This document shows positions 13,573 through 15,933 of a stretch of DNA of 15,933 nt, piece by piece (the stretch's first letter is position 1; every line of letters begins with the position of its first letter). Origin of the DNA: Oscillospiraceae bacterium (lineage in GTDB: Bacteria > Bacillota > Clostridia > Oscillospirales > Oscillospiraceae). Location: positions 1 to 15,933 of the forward strand of contig JAEDJB010000031.1 in NCBI GenBank assembly GCA_016296565.1, read 5' to 3'. A program made the position numbers and the translations under genes. Below the pieces are notes generated by a model, which did no database searches, had not been told where the DNA came from, and was given only the letters and a program-made list of their open reading frames with translations.

Positions 13573-14886
13573 ATGAGCCTTACCAAATCCAAGCGCAAGC
13601 AGGCCAACGGCCTGATCCGGGGCGTAAAGATCCTGGCCTTCGGCCTGGTGCTGGCGGTCATGGGCTTCATCGGCCTGCTGTGGTTTCTCCGGCCGGATAC
13701 CTCGGTCATCGAGAAGCGGACGTTGACAGAGTTTCCCACCATCACCTGGAGTACCTTCTGGGACGGCAGCTTTTTTAAAGCGGTGGACACCTGGTATGCC
13801 GACACCTACCCTCTGCGGGAGCGCCTCATCTCCGGCAGCCAGAGCCTGGAAAACCACTACGGCCTCCGGTCTGACCAGATTGTGGGCGAGGCCCTGGTGG
13901 CAGACGACATTCCCGACCCGGACGCCGCCGGGGAGGAGGTCCAGGCGGCGGAGCCGGAGGAAATCCTACCGGACGGGACCGTAACGGAAATCGGGGAGAT
14001 GCAGGGCCAGATCTACATCACCAACAACTGCGGCTACGGCCTGTACTACTTCACCCAGTCCCCCGCCGATCAATTTGCCGCCACCATGAACCAGATCTAC
14101 GCAAACGTGAAGGACAAGGTAAACCTGTACGTGATGATCTGCCCCATCAGCGCCGGGGTCATGCTGGACCAGGCGGTGCTGGAGGACATGGGGTGCAGCA
14201 GCGAGAAGGACGCCATCGACTACATCTACGGCAAGATGGATCCGGGCATCCACACGGTCTCCGCCTTTGACAACCTGAAAAAGCACAACGCGGAGTATAT
14301 TTATTTCCACACGGATCACCACTGGACCGCCCTGGGGGCCTACTACGCCTACCAGGCCTTCTGCCAGGAAAAGGGGATCGAAGCCCACAACGTCGCAGAC
14401 TATGAAACCATGGAGTTTCCCGGCTTCCTGGGGACCTTCTGCTCCAGCAGCAACAATTCCCCGGCTCTTCAGGCAAACCCCGACACGGTAGTGGCCTACA
14501 TCCCCAAGGGGACCAACGCCATGACCATGCACTACACCAACGGCTCGGTGGTGGACTGGTTCATTGTCAACGACGTGTCCGGCTACGCCAAGTCCGAGCT
14601 GTACGCCACCTTCGTAGGAGGCGACCGGCCCTTCTCCTACGCCCACAACCCCACCATCACCGACGGCAGCGCCGTGATGGTCATCAAGGACTCCTACGGA
14701 AACGCCTTTATCCCCTGGCTGGTGGACCATTACGAGTACATCTACTGGGTGGACGCCCGATACACCAGCAACACCATCTCCCAGATGGTCCGGGACTATA
14801 ACATCCAGGACGTGATTTACGAGGTGCAGATTTACAACAGCTCCACTGCTAACATGCTGGGAAAATACGCGGCCATCGGCCAGTGA
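13573..14886 (+). CDS. DHHW family protein (AlgJ/AlgX-like partner of MBOAT)
   Basis: GAGGGGGGAAA precedes the ATG. The 437-residue protein has a basic N-terminus, one membrane helix at about 20-38 and an extracytoplasmic remainder. The opening E-K-R-T-L-T-E-F-P, then D-G-S-F-F, then Y-P-L-R-E-R-L-I order is typical of the DHHW family. The naming motif is Asp248-His249-His250-Trp251 in F-H-T-D-H-H-W-T-A-L-G. A later V-I-K-D-S-Y-G-N-A-F segment has Ser374, the likely nucleophile of an SGNH-like active site together with the Asp/His of DHHW. By analogy with AlgJ/AlgX it would receive acyl groups moved by the MBOAT protein and place them on a polymer. An acidic Pro/Glu stretch (about 115-140) is probably a flexible insert. 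It is followed by a strong terminator, so the operon has two genes. Confidence 0.9.
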   Translation: MSLTKSKRKQANGLIRGVKILAFGLVLAVMGFIGLLWFLRPDTSVIEKRTLTEFPTITWSTFWDGSFFKAVDTWYADTYPLRERLISGSQSLENHYGLRSDQIVGEALVADDIPDPDAAGEEVQAAEPEEILPDGTVTEIGEMQGQIYITNNCGYGLYYFTQSPADQFAATMNQIYANVKDKVNLYVMICPISAGVMLDQAVLEDMGCSSEKDAIDYIYGKMDPGIHTVSAFDNLKKHNAEYIYFHTDHHWTALGAYYAYQAFCQEKGIEAHNVADYETMEFPGFLGTFCSSSNNSPALQANPDTVVAYIPKGTNAMTMHYTNGSVVDWFIVNDVSGYAKSELYATFVGGDRPFSYAHNPTITDGSAVMVIKDSYGNAFIPWLVDHYEYIYWVDARYTSNTISQMVRDYNIQDVIYEVQIYNSSTANMLGKYAAIGQ

Positions 14887-14897
14887 CACAAATCCCG

Positions 14898-14934
14898 AAA
14901 AAAGACCTTCGCCCACCGGGCGAAGGTCTTTTTT
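14898..14934. terminator. Bidirectional intrinsic terminator
   Basis: AAAAAAGACCTTCGCCC (14898-14914) pairs perfectly with the 17 bases at 14918-14934 around a 3-base loop. A-runs on one side and T-runs on the other allow termination in both directions. It lies between the DHHW gene and the convergent acyltransferase gene. Confidence 0.93.
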
Positions 14935-15000
14935 GCTGCGCAGTCGGGGAAGTCCCTGACCCGTGTGACGGCAATCCGGGGATTTCGCGGGGGTGGCAGG

Positions 15001-15933
15001 CTATGATAGGCGGAGCGCGCGAAGACGCTGGAACACCCAGACGGAGGCCAGGGATAGCAGGCACACCACCAGGTAGTGGATCAGGCTGTTCTCCACCAGA
15101 AGCGCTGTGCGGCCCAGCACCTTGGCCGCCCCGTGCACGACGGCGATGGCAGCCGGGTGGATGAGATAGATTCCCGTGGACAGGCCTCGCCAGGCGGGCG
15201 CAGGGGGACGACGGCTGGTGAGCAGAAGCTGATATAAGCAGACCATGCACACCGGCAGAAGCAGGTACATGCTGTCATGCCGGGGAAAGTCCAGGCGCCG
15301 CAGGAGGAAGGCCTCTCCCGTCATGGCGGCAAAGGAGAAAAGAAACCCTGCGGCCCAGGGCCGGACCCGGTCCGGCGGCTCCCGATGGCCCAGATAAGCC
15401 CCCAGCAGAAGAAACAGCGGGGCGAAAAACAGGCCGTTGCGGGTGTAGGAAAAAAGCTGGAACATCCCCTCATACCCCTGCCGGAGAAGGGGACAGAACC
15501 CGGTGAGACCGAAGTAGCTGTCCCCCAGCAGCCCCAGCAGGTATAGTACCCCCGCCCCGGCGAAGAGCCCCTTTTTGCCCAGCCGGTCCAGGCACAGGAC
15601 CAGCAGGAGCCCCAAGGCGCAGGCGGGAAAGTACCACAGGTGATAAAAGGTCCCGTCAAAGACCAGCAGCCGCAGCAGGCCCCCCAGGGTCAGGCCCTGG
15701 TAGTGGCCGGCGTACCACCCCAGAGGGAGGTAGAGCAGAATGGCCAGGGCATACAGCAGCAACAGCTTTTTTACCGTCCGGTAAACCCGGGTTCTGTCCC
15801 CGACCCCGAAGAGGGAGCCGGAGAGGACAAAGTGGCCGGTGACCATGAAGAAGAAGGGCACCGCCAGTCGCCCCGCCACCCGGGTGAGAAAAACGTCCCC
15901 GGTGAGGGTGAAGGAAGCCAGGGGAGAGGTGTG
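15001..15933 (-). CDS. Acyltransferase-3 family membrane protein (5' end outside window)
   Basis: The minus-strand frame ends at TAG 15003-15001 and is open to the right edge. A GTG at 15879 is not the start, because coding continues before it with H-T-S-P-L-A-S-F and T-R-V-A-G-R-L-A-V-P-F-F-F-M, the typical opening of these proteins. About 310 residues are visible, with some nine membrane helices. The H-T-S-P-L and V-P-F-F-F-M-V-T-G-H-F-V pattern and the later G-I-Y-L-I-H-P-A segment with its conserved His-Pro match acyltransferase family 3 (OafA/VanT-like membrane domain). Such proteins O-acylate surface sugars or peptidoglycan-linked polymers. It is convergent with the MBOAT/DHHW operon, so a shared acylation theme is likely but the two are transcribed separately. 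The N-terminal conserved His-containing region is mostly outside the window. Confidence 0.9.
   Translation of the reverse strand, partial: HTSPLASFTLTGDVFLTRVAGRLAVPFFFMVTGHFVLSGSLFGVGDRTRVYRTVKKLLLLYALAILLYLPLGWYAGHYQGLTLGGLLRLLVFDGTFYHLWYFPACALGLLLVLCLDRLGKKGLFAGAGVLYLLGLLGDSYFGLTGFCPLLRQGYEGMFQLFSYTRNGLFFAPLFLLLGAYLGHREPPDRVRPWAAGFLFSFAAMTGEAFLLRRLDFPRHDSMYLLLPVCMVCLYQLLLTSRRPPAPAWRGLSTGIYLIHPAAIAVVHGAAKVLGRTALLVENSLIHYLVVCLLSLASVWVFQRLRALRLS

Noticed and set aside
12177..13805. Long minus-strand frame of 542 codons opposite the MBOAT gene
   Set aside because: It is rich in Gln, His, Val and Pro, typical of an antisense shadow of a GC-rich membrane protein gene; the plus strand carries clear MBOAT motifs and a partner gene.

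Overview
The window looks like a piece of a chromosome from a GC-rich gut Clostridia, probably of the Oscillospiraceae type (an inference; there is no rRNA or housekeeping marker here). The grounds are GC-rich codon use, Gram-positive lipoprotein signals (L-T-A-C-G type lipoboxes in several genes), strong Shine-Dalgarno sites, sigma-A type promoters with 17-base spacers, and protein families typical of that group. There is no prophage, transposon, CRISPR array, tRNA or rRNA. Both ends cut through genes.

Bases 1-5217 hold a rightward run of six genes with short gaps, read here as one cell-envelope operon. It begins with the C-terminal part of a transglutaminase-like protein. Three lipoproteins follow. 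The second and third are built from repeated G-x-W/F beta-rich units and the first has a calcium-loop-like D/N/G motif. A LemA-family membrane protein and a DUF3137-type membrane protein come next, and a 12-bp hairpin ends the run.

Bases 5218-8063 carry a second hairpin, a good promoter, a two-domain flavoprotein with a CX2CX2CX5C cluster, a decayed flavodoxin fragment on the minus strand (about 6790-6979), and another lipoprotein (7080-8063).

Bases 8093-10548 hold a divergent pair: an EamA-family exporter (minus) and a MocR/PdxR-type GntR-aminotransferase regulator (plus). Their promoters overlap face to face. Three copies of TGTATGC, 20-21 bases apart, lie across both promoters and are the likely operator.

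Bases 10549-11820 hold a lipoprotein-anchored gamma-glutamyl hydrolase (class I glutamine-amidotransferase fold, C26 family) with its own promoter and a very strong terminator. Bases 11821-12122 contain a promoter followed by an intrinsic terminator inside an apparent leader, which suggests attenuation of the next operon.

Bases 12123-14886 hold an MBOAT/AlgI-family O-acyltransferase and a DHHW-family (AlgJ/AlgX-like) protein. This pair probably acylates an extracellular or wall polymer. A bidirectional terminator separates them from a convergent acyltransferase-3 membrane protein that runs off the right edge (15001-15933). I did not find a clear defence system, biosynthetic cluster or other unmistakably new system. 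The most unusual items are the repeated-lipoprotein/LemA/DUF3137 operon, the MocR operator array, the terminator-containing leader and the flavodoxin relic.
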